Assembly (NCBI RefSeq): GCF_002929805.1
Contig: NZ_PJJM01000080.1
Span: 1-58,390 of the forward strand
Length of the DNA stretch: 58,390 nucleotides
Reading direction: 5' to 3'
Source of the DNA: Cryobacterium sp. Y50
GTDB lineage: Bacteria; Actinomycetota; Actinomycetes; Actinomycetales; Microbacteriaceae
Shown: piece by piece, positions 15,523 to 23,860 of the stretch
Numbering within the stretch: position 1 is the first letter of the stretch
Layout: every line of letters begins with the position of its first letter
The notes under the pieces: generated by a model
Told to the model about the DNA's origin: nothing
Seen by the model: only the letters and a program-made list of their open reading frames with translations
Databases searched by the model: none
Program-made: the position numbers and the translations under genes

Positions 15523-17219
15523 GATCGAATTTTACCTTCACCCGATTCGGGCTCTGACGGCGGCAGGGCAACGGATGCCGTACTCACGTCAACCAGGATC
15601 CGGCCGGTCGCCGGTGAAGTGGCCTGGTCAGCCGCCGCGCTCCGCTCCCGATCAATGCCGGTCATGGTTCCCAGTGGAATGTTGGGCAGCAGAGCGATCG
15701 TCACGAGGGTGATCACGGCCAGCGGCACCATGAGCAGGAACACGTTGCCCACTCCGATTCCGTAGGCCGACTCGACGACAACGCGCAGGGCCGCCGGCAG
15801 CAGCGACACCTGTGGAATGGTGCCATCGCCGAGGGTCTCTGCGGCGACAGCTTGATTAGTTGGGCTGAGAGCGCCGGTACCGTCACGGATGTACTGCGCC
15901 ACCACGGTGCCGAGCACGGAACCCATCACCGCAACACCCACGGTGCCGCCGAGACTGCGAAAGAAGGTGACAGTGCTCGTGGCCACGCCGAGTTGGGTGA
16001 TTTCTACGGTGTTCTGCACGACGAGCACGAGGTTTTGCATGATCATGCCAACACCGGCGCCGAGGATGAACATGAACACGCCCACGAAGACCAAACTCGT
16101 GTCGTAGCGCAGCGAGCCGAGCAGCAGGGAGCCGGCCAGCACGAGCACGCTGCCGGAAACCATGATGGACTTCCACTTGCCGGTGCGACTGATCAGGTTG
16201 CCGAAGAAGGTGGAGGAGATCAGCAGCCCGCCCATCATCGGGATAGTCAACAGGCCAGACTCGGTCGGCGTGGCACCGCGAGCAAGTTGCATGTACTGGC
16301 TGAGAAAGACCGAGGTGCCGAACATGGCCACGCCCACCGAGAGGCTCGCGATAACGGCCAGGGTGACAGTGCGGTTCTTGAACAGATCGAGCGGGATGAT
16401 TGGCTCCTTCGCCTTGAACTCGACGATCACGGCTGCGATCAGCAAGACGGCTGAACCGAGCACCATGGCAAATGACGGCAGCGATGCCCATTCGAACGAG
16501 TTGCCGGCCAGGGTGACCCAAATCAAGAGGAGTGACACGCCGGCACTGATCAGCACAATGCCCAGGTAGTCGATGCTCACCACACGCTTGACCCGTTCGG
16601 GCAGGTGCAGGGTCACCTGCAGCAGGATGATGGCTATGACGGCGACGGGCAGCGCGATGAAGAAGTTCCAGCGCCAGCCGAAGGCATCCGTTACGACGCC
16701 GCCGAGCAGCGGCCCGCCAATGGTGCCCAGGGCCATGACCGCGCCGAACAGGCCGGCGTAGCGGCCGCGGCCGCGGGGGCTGATGATGTCGGCCATGATG
16801 ATCTGGCTGAGGGCGGCAAGACCTCCGCCGCCGAGCCCCTGCATGATGCGGAACACGATGAGCGTGTCGGTGTTCTGAGCGAATCCGGCCAGGGCCGAGC
16901 CGAGCACGAAGACCACCAGGGCGAGCTGAATGAGCAGCTTGCGATTGAATAGGTCGGCAAACTTACCCCAGATGGGCGTCGAGACAGTGGTCGTCAGCAG
17001 GGTGGCTGTGACCACCCAGGTGTAGGCCGACTGGTCGCCCTCAAGGTCGGAGATGATCAGGGGCAGCGAGGTGGCGACCACCGTGCCGGCCAGAATCGAC
17101 ACGAACATACCCAGCAGCAGGCCGGAGAGGGACTCTAAAACCTGGCGATGGCTCATTGACCCGTCGGCGTTCGGGGTGTGGCGAACGGACGCTGTGCTGC
17201 GGCGAGATGCGCGACTCAT
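15519..17219 (-). CDS. DHA2-type MFS multidrug exporter, 14 TM
   Basis: A drug:H+ antiporter of the EmrB/QacA class, 566 residues. Fourteen hydrophobic segments are visible. Motif A-like GKFADLFNRK follows TM2, and the run LGGGGLAALSQIIMADII with RGRGRYAG is typical of the DHA2 family. The start ATG 17219 has AGGAG five bases upstream. The first 20 residues are basic (MSRASRRS). It is co-transcribed with and translationally coupled to the MarR regulator. A near-consensus promoter with an overlapping dyad lies just upstream, which indicates repression relieved by a toxic ligand. Confidence 0.92.
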   Translation of the reverse strand: MSRASRRSTASVRHTPNADGSMSHRQVLESLSGLLLGMFVSILAGTVVATSLPLIISDLEGDQSAYTWVVTATLLTTTVSTPIWGKFADLFNRKLLIQLALVVFVLGSALAGFAQNTDTLIVFRIMQGLGGGGLAALSQIIMADIISPRGRGRYAGLFGAVMALGTIGGPLLGGVVTDAFGWRWNFFIALPVAVIAIILLQVTLHLPERVKRVVSIDYLGIVLISAGVSLLLIWVTLAGNSFEWASLPSFAMVLGSAVLLIAAVIVEFKAKEPIIPLDLFKNRTVTLAVIASLSVGVAMFGTSVFLSQYMQLARGATPTESGLLTIPMMGGLLISSTFFGNLISRTGKWKSIMVSGSVLVLAGSLLLGSLRYDTSLVFVGVFMFILGAGVGMIMQNLVLVVQNTVEITQLGVATSTVTFFRSLGGTVGVAVMGSVLGTVVAQYIRDGTGALSPTNQAVAAETLGDGTIPQVSLLPAALRVVVESAYGIGVGNVFLLMVPLAVITLVTIALLPNIPLGTMTGIDRERSAAADQATSPATGRILVDVSTASVALPPSEPESGEGKIRS

Positions 17220-17233
17220 GAAACTCCTGCGAT

Positions 17234-17253
17234 TAGTTAACAACAGTCAACTA
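17234..17253. promoter_or_regulatory. MarR-type operator
   Basis: TAGTTAAC and GTCAACTA (7 of 8 bases complementary in inverse order) are separated by AACA. The dyad covers the downstream edge of the exporter's -10 element, the usual position for MarR repression. The regulator encoded at 15082 is the natural candidate. Confidence 0.6.
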
Positions 17254-17278
17254 TACGTAACTAGTAGACCAATGTCAA
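17250..17278 (-). promoter_or_regulatory. Promoter of MFS exporter-marR operon
   Basis: Read on the minus strand, TTGACA (17273-17278) and TATAGT (17250-17255) are separated by exactly 17 bases, a near-ideal sigma-70-type promoter. It stands about 30 bases upstream of the exporter start. Confidence 0.7.
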
Positions 17279-17300
17279 CCATTTATTATCCGCTCGCGAT

Positions 17301-17329
17301 TTGCACAGTACTGAATGCTCGCCTATGCT
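17301..17329 (+). promoter_or_regulatory. Putative rplJ-rplL promoter
   Basis: TTGCAC (17301-17306) and TATGCT (17324-17329) have a 17-base spacing. This leaves a leader of about 200 bases before rplJ, matching the long leader expected for this operon. Confidence 0.5.
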
Positions 17330-17334
17330 GAACC

Positions 17335-17537
17335 CTAGCCACAGACCGCCGGTTGCTGCGCTATGTCGAAAGACAAAAGTGCAGACGAAGGTTCATTCAC
17401 GTGAACGGCCCGCGCAGGTGTTCGAAGTTCAGTTACAGTCTTTTGGATTGTTCCCCAAGCTCCGGCGCCCTGCGCTGGAGCTTTTTTCATGTCTGCGCCC
17501 CGGGCTACCCGGCACATGATTATTAATGAGGAGCACC
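17335..17537 (+). ncRNA. Ribosomal protein L10 leader
   Basis: About 200 bases of untranslated leader precede rplJ. In most bacteria this leader folds into a structure that binds L10(L12)4 and controls translation or termination. I infer its presence from position, length, and the attenuator hairpin at 17457-17488. I have not folded it against the family model. Confidence 0.5.
17457..17488 (+). terminator. Attenuator terminator in rplJ leader
   Basis: AAGCTCC-G-GCGC pairs with GCGC-T-GGAGCTT across a three-base loop and is followed by a run of Ts to 17487, a canonical intrinsic terminator. It ends about 50 bases before the rplJ start, so it must be read through for expression and points to attenuation of the operon. 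Confidence 0.8.
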
Positions 17538-18053
17538 ATGGCGAACAAGGAAGCAACGGTCGCCGAGCTTACGGAGAAATTCCAGAGCTCGACCGCCGTT
17601 CTGCTCACCGAGTACCGCGGTCTCACTGTTGCGCAGCTCAAGAGCCTGCGCAAGTCCATCAGTGAGGACGCCACGTACGCCGTGGTAAAGAACACGCTCA
17701 CCAAGATTGCGGCCAACAAGGCCGGCATCACCTCGTTCGACGAGGAACTTGTCGGCCCGTCCGCTATCGCCTTCGTGCACGGAGACCCCGTCGCCGTCGC
17801 GAAGACCCTGCGTGCCTTTACCAAGGCAAACCCTCTCCTGGTGGTAAAGGGCGGTTACTTTGACGGTAACCCGCTCACCGCAGCGGAGGTCGGCAAGCTT
17901 GCCGACCTCGAGTCCCGCGAGGTGCTGCTGGCCAAGCTGGCCGGCGCCTTCAAGGCATCGCTGTTCGGAGCCGCTTATCTCTTCCAGGCACCGCTGTCGA
18001 AGGCTGTTCGCACCATCGACGCGCTGCGTGAGAAGCAGGAGTCCGCGAACTAG
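17538..18053 (+). CDS. rplJ: 50S ribosomal protein L10
   Basis: The base of the ribosomal stalk, 171 residues, the usual length for actinobacteria. The N-terminal rRNA-binding domain has [32 protein letters not shown] and [10 protein letters not shown]. The C-terminal helix that binds L7/L12 dimers includes [11 protein letters not shown] and ends [13 protein letters not shown] 17538 is chosen over 17526 because GAGGAG lies four bases before it and the family begins near this point. It forms an operon with rplL 54 bases downstream, behind an attenuated leader. Confidence 0.97.
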   Translation: MANKEATVAELTEKFQSSTAVLLTEYRGLTVAQLKSLRKSISEDATYAVVKNTLTKIAANKAGITSFDEELVGPSAIAFVHGDPVAVAKTLRAFTKANPLLVVKGGYFDGNPLTAAEVGKLADLESREVLLAKLAGAFKASLFGAAYLFQAPLSKAVRTIDALREKQESAN

Positions 18054-18107
18054 GCACCTGCCTACACCGCGGTTCACGAATTTTTAAGAAACTAATAGGA
18101 GTACATC

Positions 18108-18491
18108 ATGGCAAAGCTTTCCACTGAAGACCTGCTTGAGCAGTTCAAGGGCCTGACCCTCATCGAACTCTCCGAGTTCGTCAAGGCGTTCGAGGAGACC
18201 TTCGAGGTCACCGCAGCCGCTCCCGTCGCCGCTGCCGGAGCCGCTGGCCCCGCCGCTGCTGCTGAAGAGGTCGAAGAGCAGACCGCGTTCGACGTCATCC
18301 TTGACGCCGTTGGCGACAAGAAGATCCAGGTCATCAAGGTTGTGCGCGAGCTCACCAGCCTGGGCCTCGGCGAGGCCAAGGCCGTTGTCGATGGCGCGCC
18401 GAAGGCCGTCCTCGAGGGCGTTGCCAAGGACGCTGCCGAGAAGGCCAAGGCTTCCCTCGAAGAGGCCGGCGCAACCGTTACCCTCAAGTAG
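18108..18491 (+). CDS. rplL: 50S ribosomal protein L7/L12
   Basis: The acidic stalk protein, 127 residues. The N-terminal dimerisation helix ([20 protein letters not shown]) is followed by an Ala-rich hinge (residues about 38-52). The globular factor-binding domain contains [25 protein letters not shown] and the ending [10 protein letters not shown] strong AATAGGAG-type ribosome site precedes ATG 18108, in keeping with its four- to six-fold excess over L10. The terminator at 18572 closes the operon; rpoB does not follow here. Confidence 0.98.
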   Translation: MAKLSTEDLLEQFKGLTLIELSEFVKAFEETFEVTAAAPVAAAGAAGPAAAAEEVEEQTAFDVILDAVGDKKIQVIKVVRELTSLGLGEAKAVVDGAPKAVLEGVAKDAAEKAKASLEEAGATVTLK

Positions 18492-18571
18492 GTTTACACC
18501 AACTGCGCAGCGCCCCACAGGGCTCTGATTGAGGCGCAGCCGACCGGCCTTCGGGCTGATCAGCGCGCAAA

Positions 18572-18608
18572 GGGCGTCGTTTCCAAAAGGAGACGGCGCC
18601 CCTTTTTT
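18572..18608 (+). terminator. Intrinsic terminator of rplJ-rplL
   Basis: GGGCGTCGTTTCC pairs, with minor mismatches, with GGAGACGGCGCCC around AAAA and is followed by six Ts. This is a strong Rho-independent terminator. Confidence 0.88.
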
Positions 18609-18734
18609 CGTGCCAAGGGGCATCCGCTGGCCCAGGTAAATCTGAGCCTTCGTCGCGAATTTGGTGTGAATGCCAAGCGACTCTAGATTGAGAGAGGAAG
18701 TGCTGACCCCGGCCACTTGACCGAACACGAAATC

Positions 18735-18748
18735 GGGAGCGCTTTCCC
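18735..18748. promoter_or_regulatory. LacI-type operator upstream of sugar ABC cassette 1
   Basis: GGGAGCGCTTTCCC is an imperfect dyad around a central CG, with the AGCGCT core typical of LacI/CcpA-family sites. It lies 24 bases before the first binding-protein start. It is not found before the second cassette. Confidence 0.5.
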
Positions 18749-18771
18749 TAACTCGATGAAGAGGATCAGCA

Positions 18772-20079
18772 ATGCGCTCCACCATGCACCACAGCCTGCT
18801 CACGCCACTGGCCGGCGCGGGAATTCTCGCCCTAACCCTGGCGGGGTGCTCCTCAGCCACACCGGATGCCGCGGGTTCCGGCGAATTCGCCGGTGATACC
18901 CTCGACGTCTCCGCAGCCTGGTCGGGTGCCGAGCAGACCAACTTCGAAGCCGTGCTCGCTGCGTTCGAGGAACAATCCGGTGCCACGGTGAACTACACGA
19001 GCTTCGGCGACAACGCCGCAACCACGCTCGGTACGCAGATCGAGGGCGGCAGCCCGCCCAACGTTGCCATGCTGGCCCAGCCGGCCCTGATGAACCAGCT
19101 CGCCGCCGACGGCAACCTGCAGCCGCTCTCCGACGAGGCCAGCGCTGTGGTTGCCGAGAACTACTCCCAGAGCTGGGTCGACCTCGGCACGAGCGACGGC
19201 ACCCAATACGGTGTCTGGTTCAAAGCCTCGAACAAATCCACCATGTGGTACAACGCCGATCTCTACGACGCGGCCGGGGCATCCGTTCCCGAAGACTGGG
19301 ACGACTTTCTGGTGCAGCTGCAGCTCGTGGCCGACTCCGGCTACGCCGGCATCTCCATCGGGGCAGATGTCGGCTGGCCGCTGACCGACTGGTTCGAGAA
19401 CGTCTACCTGCAGACCGCCGGTGGCGATCTGTACGATCAGCTCACCAACCACGAAATTCCGTGGACTGACCCCTCAGTGACCGTTGCACTCGATGCCCTC
19501 GCGACCCTGTGGGGCAACGACGCTCTCGTGCAGACCGGCGCAGCCCAGCGCACCTTCCCGGAATCAGTCACCGAGGTCTTCGGCGCCGACCCACAGGCCG
19601 CCACCATGTTTGAGGGTGACTTCGTGGCCGGCAACATTACCGATGACGGCAGCTCCGTCGTCGGCGAGAACGCCCTGTTCTTCGACTTCCCGTCCGTCAA
19701 CGGCTCGGCACCGGCCGTCGTCGGAGGCGGCGACGTGGCCGTCTCCTTCACCGATGATGCCGCCACCGACGCGCTCATGCAGTTTCTCGCCTCGCCCGAA
19801 GCGGCCGAGGTTTGGGTGCCCGAGGGTGGCCTCACCTCGCCGAACAACAATGTCGACACCGCGCTTTACCCCGACGAGACCAGCCGTCAGATCGCCGAAG
19901 CACTCACCGGCGCCGAGACCTTCCGCTTCGACATGTCCGACCTCACCCCGAGCGCCTTCGGTGGCACTCCCGGCCAGGGTTTCTGGCAGATCATGATTCA
20001 GTTCCTACAGGACCCGAGCGATGTTGCCGGAACCCAGCAGGCCCTTGAGGACGCCGCTGTCGCCGCGTACGTCGACTAA
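18772..20079 (+). CDS. Sugar ABC transporter binding lipoprotein (cassette 1)
   Basis: An extracellular substrate-binding protein of the CUT1 class (SBP family 1), 435 residues, with a lipobox LAGCSS (Cys about 26). The mature domain has AWSGAEQTNFEAVLAAFEEQ, then TLGTQIEGGSPPNVAMLAQP and WYNADLYDAAG, resembling alpha-glucoside-binding proteins of the AglE type. ATG 18772 is preceded by GAAGAGGA. It heads a three-gene cassette with two permeases and no ATPase. It is nearly identical along its length to the binding protein at 22521, and the signal peptides and the linker after the Cys differ most. The substrate is probably an oligosaccharide; which one cannot be told. Confidence 0.9.
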   Translation: MRSTMHHSLLTPLAGAGILALTLAGCSSATPDAAGSGEFAGDTLDVSAAWSGAEQTNFEAVLAAFEEQSGATVNYTSFGDNAATTLGTQIEGGSPPNVAMLAQPALMNQLAADGNLQPLSDEASAVVAENYSQSWVDLGTSDGTQYGVWFKASNKSTMWYNADLYDAAGASVPEDWDDFLVQLQLVADSGYAGISIGADVGWPLTDWFENVYLQTAGGDLYDQLTNHEIPWTDPSVTVALDALATLWGNDALVQTGAAQRTFPESVTEVFGADPQAATMFEGDFVAGNITDDGSSVVGENALFFDFPSVNGSAPAVVGGGDVAVSFTDDAATDALMQFLASPEAAEVWVPEGGLTSPNNNVDTALYPDETSRQIAEALTGAETFRFDMSDLTPSAFGGTPGQGFWQIMIQFLQDPSDVAGTQQALEDAAVAAYVD

Positions 20080-20114
20080 GTCCAGCACGCCGAATCAGCA
20101 CCGGGACCAGCACC

Positions 20115-21476
20115 GTGAGCTCTACGACAGTAACCGCACGCCGTAACGCAACATCCGGGGGTCGCCGCCCCCGGATGGGCGCCAGCCGTCGACGCATGTT
20201 CCTGATCGCCCTCGGCTTTTTGGCGCCCGCGCTTGTACTGTTGGCTGGCCTGGTTCTGTACCCCATTCTGTACACGGTGGTGCGGTCGTTCTTCAGCGCC
20301 GAGGGTGGAGCCTTCGTCGGCTGGGACAACTACGTCACCATGTTCACCAACGACTCGACCTTCACGGCCATTCGCAACAACGTCATCTGGGTGCTCGTGG
20401 CTCCCGTTGCCTGCACCGTGCTGGGCCTGCTGTTCGCGGTGCTGCTCGAGAAGATCAAATGGTCGACGGCGTTCAAGCTCATCATCTTCATGCCGATGGC
20501 CATCTCCATGCTCGCCGCCGGAGTCATCTTTCGTGGAATGTTCCAGGAGAGCCCGAACCTCGGCGTCGTGAACGCAGCCGCCGTGGCCGTGAACAGCGCG
20601 TTCGGCGGCGGCGACGCCGCTTACCCCGGAGCGACCCCGCGGGGTGATTCCGGGCTGATCGACGACAGCGGCATACTCGCCGGCGAAACGGCCGTTACTG
20701 CCGGTTCCGAACAGAACTTTCCGCTCGTTGGCCTGCGTGCCGACGACGTGCCCACCAGTGCCGCGCAGGCCGAGGACGCGGCGTCGGCCGGTGCCGACCA
20801 GATCACGGGCACGGTGTGGCTCGACGTCGTGGTCGGCGGTGACGGCACCGTTGGCCAGATCGACGACGGAAAATCCGGGCTCCCCGGCATCAAGATTGAC
20901 GCGGTCGCCGCTGACGGCACGATTGCTTCCACTACCAAAACGGATGCTGCCGGCCGCTACGTTCTCGACGACCTCGGTAAAGAGGCCTACCGTATCGCCC
21001 TGCCGGCCTCGAACTTCGACGAGGGCTACCAGGGGGTGTCCTGGCTGAGCTCCGGTCTGATCACCGCGGTGATCATTCTCTCCTACATCTGGATCTGGGC
21101 TGGTTTCGCGATGGTCATGATCGCCTCCGGGCTCAGCGCCATCGACCGTTCCCTGCAGGAAGCGGCGCGCATGGACGGCGCCAACGAGTGGAAGGTGTTC
21201 TCCCGCATCACGGCGCCACTGCTCTCACCGGTGCTGATCGTCGTGTTCGTGACCCTCATCATCAACGTGCTGAAGATCTTCGACCTGGTCTATGTGATCC
21301 CGCCTGGCTCCTCGAAACCGGCGGCCAACGTCATCGCCGTCGAAATGTGGACGGTGTCCTTTGGCGGCGGCAGCAACCAGGGCCTCGGCAGCGCCCTGGC
21401 CATCCTGCTCCTAATCCTCGTGCTGCCCTCGATGATCATCAACGTGCGCAAGTTCCGCGAGGAGAGAAAATCGTGA
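20115..21476 (+). CDS. Sugar ABC permease, MalF-like, with extra-cytoplasmic insert domain (cassette 1)
   Basis: A CUT1 permease of 453 residues, about 150 longer than usual. TM segments lie at about 28-52, 86-112, 120-140, 313-345, 370-395 and 425-445. The coupling EAA loop is QEAARMDGANEWKVFSRITAPLL (residues 349-371). Between TM3 and TM4 lies an insert (about 162-312). Its second half (residues 230-300: GTVWLDV, GLPGIKIDAV, TDAAGRYVLDDL, YRIALP) has the strand pattern of SdrD B / carboxypeptidase-regulatory-like beta-sandwich modules. The start is GTG 20115. It overlaps the next permease by GTGA at 21473-21476. Confidence 0.88.
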   Translation: MSSTTVTARRNATSGGRRPRMGASRRRMFLIALGFLAPALVLLAGLVLYPILYTVVRSFFSAEGGAFVGWDNYVTMFTNDSTFTAIRNNVIWVLVAPVACTVLGLLFAVLLEKIKWSTAFKLIIFMPMAISMLAAGVIFRGMFQESPNLGVVNAAAVAVNSAFGGGDAAYPGATPRGDSGLIDDSGILAGETAVTAGSEQNFPLVGLRADDVPTSAAQAEDAASAGADQITGTVWLDVVVGGDGTVGQIDDGKSGLPGIKIDAVAADGTIASTTKTDAAGRYVLDDLGKEAYRIALPASNFDEGYQGVSWLSSGLITAVIILSYIWIWAGFAMVMIASGLSAIDRSLQEAARMDGANEWKVFSRITAPLLSPVLIVVFVTLIINVLKIFDLVYVIPPGSSKPAANVIAVEMWTVSFGGGSNQGLGSALAILLLILVLPSMIINVRKFREERKS

Positions 21477-22354
21477 GCGGCCCCGCGACGCACGTGCGAG
21501 GCAAGAAAACGCTTGCCCGCAGCATCCTCGGTTTCGTCGACAAAGGTCTGGTCAATGCCGTTCTGGTGATCGTCGCGATCTTCTGGCTCGTCCCGACTCT
21601 CGGCTTGTTTCTGTCGAGTCTGCGCACGGTCGGCGATAGCGCTTCAAGCGGCTGGTGGACGGTGTTCACGACGCCGGCGCAGCTCACCATCGAGAACTAC
21701 GCGAGCCTGCTGAGTAACCCGACCATCACCGGTTCGTTCTGGAACACCATCCTGATCGCCGTGCCCACGACCGTCTTTGTCGTGATCTTCGGCGCGCTGG
21801 CCGGCTACGCGTTCGCGTGGCTCAAATTTCCGGGCCGGGACTGGCTGCTCATCGTTGTCATCGTGCTGCTTGCCGTTCCGCTGCAGGTCGCGCTCATTCC
21901 GCTCGCCCGCATGTTTGGCACGCTGGGCATCTTCGGCTCCATCTTTGGAGTGATCCTGTTCCACGTGGCATTCGGGCTGCCGTTCGCAATTTTTCTGTTG
22001 CGCAACTTCTTCACTCAGATTCCCGCCGAACTGCTCGAAGCGGCCCGCATCGACGGTGCGAGCGACTGGCGCATCTTTGTACAGGTCATCTTGCCGCTTG
22101 GTGGACCGGCCATCGCCTCGCTGGCCATATTCCAGTTTCTATGGACCTGGAACGACATGCTCGTCGCCCTCATCTTCACCAACTCGGGCTCGCAGCCACT
22201 GACCGTGGCGATTCAGAGCCAGCTTCGACAGTTCGGGTCGAACATCGATGTACTGTCGGCCGGAGCGTTCCTGTCGATGATCGTGCCACTCATCGTGTTC
22301 TTCGCCTTCCAGCGCTTCTTCGTGCAGGCCCTGCTGGCCGGCTCGCAGAAATGA
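21473..22354 (+). CDS. Sugar ABC permease, MalG-like (cassette 1)
   Basis: The second CUT1 permease, 293 residues with six membrane helices. The EAA motif is EAARIDGASDWRIFVQVILPLG (residues about 190-212), and the family ending FVQALLAGSQK is present. GTG 21473 has GAGGAGAG upstream inside the previous gene. It pairs with the MalF-like protein to form the channel. Its counterpart at 25219 is almost the same sequence. With no ATPase gene in the cassette, a shared MsmK/UgpC-type ATPase encoded elsewhere must energise it. Confidence 0.92.
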   Translation: MSGPATHVRGKKTLARSILGFVDKGLVNAVLVIVAIFWLVPTLGLFLSSLRTVGDSASSGWWTVFTTPAQLTIENYASLLSNPTITGSFWNTILIAVPTTVFVVIFGALAGYAFAWLKFPGRDWLLIVVIVLLAVPLQVALIPLARMFGTLGIFGSIFGVILFHVAFGLPFAIFLLRNFFTQIPAELLEAARIDGASDWRIFVQVILPLGGPAIASLAIFQFLWTWNDMLVALIFTNSGSQPLTVAIQSQLRQFGSNIDVLSAGAFLSMIVPLIVFFAFQRFFVQALLAGSQK

Positions 22355-22479
22355 TGCTGCTCCACAAAAAACAGCGCCAGGAACGGCGGGCGCGGGCGTA
22401 ACTCACCGGCCGAGTAACGATTTGGCACCCACCGGCGCCGTGTGACCTTGCCGGGCAATGCGGTCCCTCCTAGGTTGGG

Positions 22480-22498
22480 CACGAAAAACCCTTTCGTG
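22480..22498. promoter_or_regulatory. Inverted repeat upstream of sugar ABC cassette 2
   Basis: CACGAAA and TTTCGTG are separated by five bases, 23 bases before the second binding-protein start. It occupies the place held by the AGCGCT-type site in cassette 1, so the two copies may answer to different regulators. Confidence 0.4.
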
Positions 22499-22520
22499 AC
22501 AGCTCTATGAGGAGAAGACC

Positions 22521-23837
22521 ATGCGTTTCATGCGTCATCAACGACTGATTGTCCCCGTCGCCATTGCGGCAGCAGCAGGGTTGGCCCTCGCGGGCTGCAC
22601 CTCCGGGGAATCGACTCCAGACGACTCCAGCGGCAACGGCGAATTCGCCGGAACGACACTCGAAGTCTCCGCCGCCTGGTCGGGCGCCGAGCAGACCAAC
22701 TTTGAAGCCGTACTGGCCGCCTTTACCGCAGAGTCGGGTGCGGCCGTGAACTACTCCAGCTTTGGCGACAACGCCGCCACGACCCTTGGTACCCAGATCG
22801 AGGGGGGAAGCCCGCCCAACGTCGCCATGCTCGCCCAGCCGGCCTTGATGAACCAGCTCGCGGCCAACGGAAACCTCCAGCCGCTCTCCGCGGAAGTCAT
22901 CGCGGCCGTCGCCGAGAACTACTCGCAGAGCTGGGTCGACCTCGGAAGCTCAGACGGCACCCAGTATGGTGTCTGGTTCAAGGCCTCGAACAAATCGACC
23001 ATGTGGTACAACGCCGATCTCTACGATCAGGCCGGGGCCGCCGTTCCGGAAGGCTGGGACGATTTCCTCGCGCAGCTGCAGATTGTCGCCGACTCCGGCT
23101 ATGCCGGAATCTCCATTGGCGCCGACGTGGGCTGGCCGCTCACCGACTGGTTCGAGAACGTCTATCTGCGCACGGCCGGCGGTGACCTGTACGACCAGCT
23201 GACCAACCACGAGATTCCGTGGACCGACCCATCGGTCACCGAGGCCCTCGATGTTCTCGCCACCCTGTGGGGTGACGACGCGCTGGTTGAGGCGGGTGCG
23301 GCGCAGCGCACCTTCCCCGAGTCGGTCACCGAGGTGTTTGGGGCCGACCCGAAGGCGGCGACCGTCTACGAGGGTGACTTCGTGGCCGGCAACATTGCCG
23401 ATGACGGCACGTCAACGGTCGGAGAGAACGCCCTGTTCTACGACTTCCCCGCCGTAAACGACTCAGCTCCGTCCGTGGTCGGTGGTGGCGACGTCGCTGT
23501 GTCCTTCACCGACGATGCCGCCACCGACGCACTCATGCAGTTCCTTGCCTCGCCCGCGGCGGCCGAGGTTTGGGTGCCAGAGGGTGGACTCACGTCGCCG
23601 AACAACAACGTCGACACCGCGCTGTACCCGGACGACACCAGCCGTCAGATTGCCGAGGCGCTGACCGGTGCCGAGACGTTCCGCTTCGACATGTCCGACC
23701 TCACGCCAAGCGCGTTTGGTGGCACGGCGGGCCAGGGCTTCTGGCAGATCATGATTGAGTTCCTGCAGAACCCGTCTGATGTTATGGGCACGCAACAGAA
23801 ACTCGAGGATGCCGCGGCTGCGGCGTACGCCGGCTAA
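22521..23837 (+). CDS. Sugar ABC transporter binding lipoprotein (cassette 2)
   Basis: The duplicate of the protein at 18772, 438 residues. The lipobox is LAGCTS (Cys about 28). After a divergent signal peptide and linker the two proteins agree for most positions from GEFAGTTLEVSAAW to the end. Differences are mostly conservative: Asp/Asn at domain edges, and ATVYEGDF against ATMFEGDF. GAGGAGAA lies before ATG 22521. The binding cleft residues I can compare appear unchanged, so the substrate is probably the same or closely related. Separate upstream sequences suggest different timing of expression. Confidence 0.9.
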   Translation: MRFMRHQRLIVPVAIAAAAGLALAGCTSGESTPDDSSGNGEFAGTTLEVSAAWSGAEQTNFEAVLAAFTAESGAAVNYSSFGDNAATTLGTQIEGGSPPNVAMLAQPALMNQLAANGNLQPLSAEVIAAVAENYSQSWVDLGSSDGTQYGVWFKASNKSTMWYNADLYDQAGAAVPEGWDDFLAQLQIVADSGYAGISIGADVGWPLTDWFENVYLRTAGGDLYDQLTNHEIPWTDPSVTEALDVLATLWGDDALVEAGAAQRTFPESVTEVFGADPKAATVYEGDFVAGNIADDGTSTVGENALFYDFPAVNDSAPSVVGGGDVAVSFTDDAATDALMQFLASPAAAEVWVPEGGLTSPNNNVDTALYPDDTSRQIAEALTGAETFRFDMSDLTPSAFGGTAGQGFWQIMIEFLQNPSDVMGTQQKLEDAAAAAYAG

Positions 23838-23860
23838 GCCCACACGATCGGAGTAGAGCG

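Noticed and set aside
18108..18771. rpoB expected after rplL
   Set aside because: The sequence after the rplL terminator is a sugar transport operon; there is no trace of rpoB, so the common gene order simply does not apply here.
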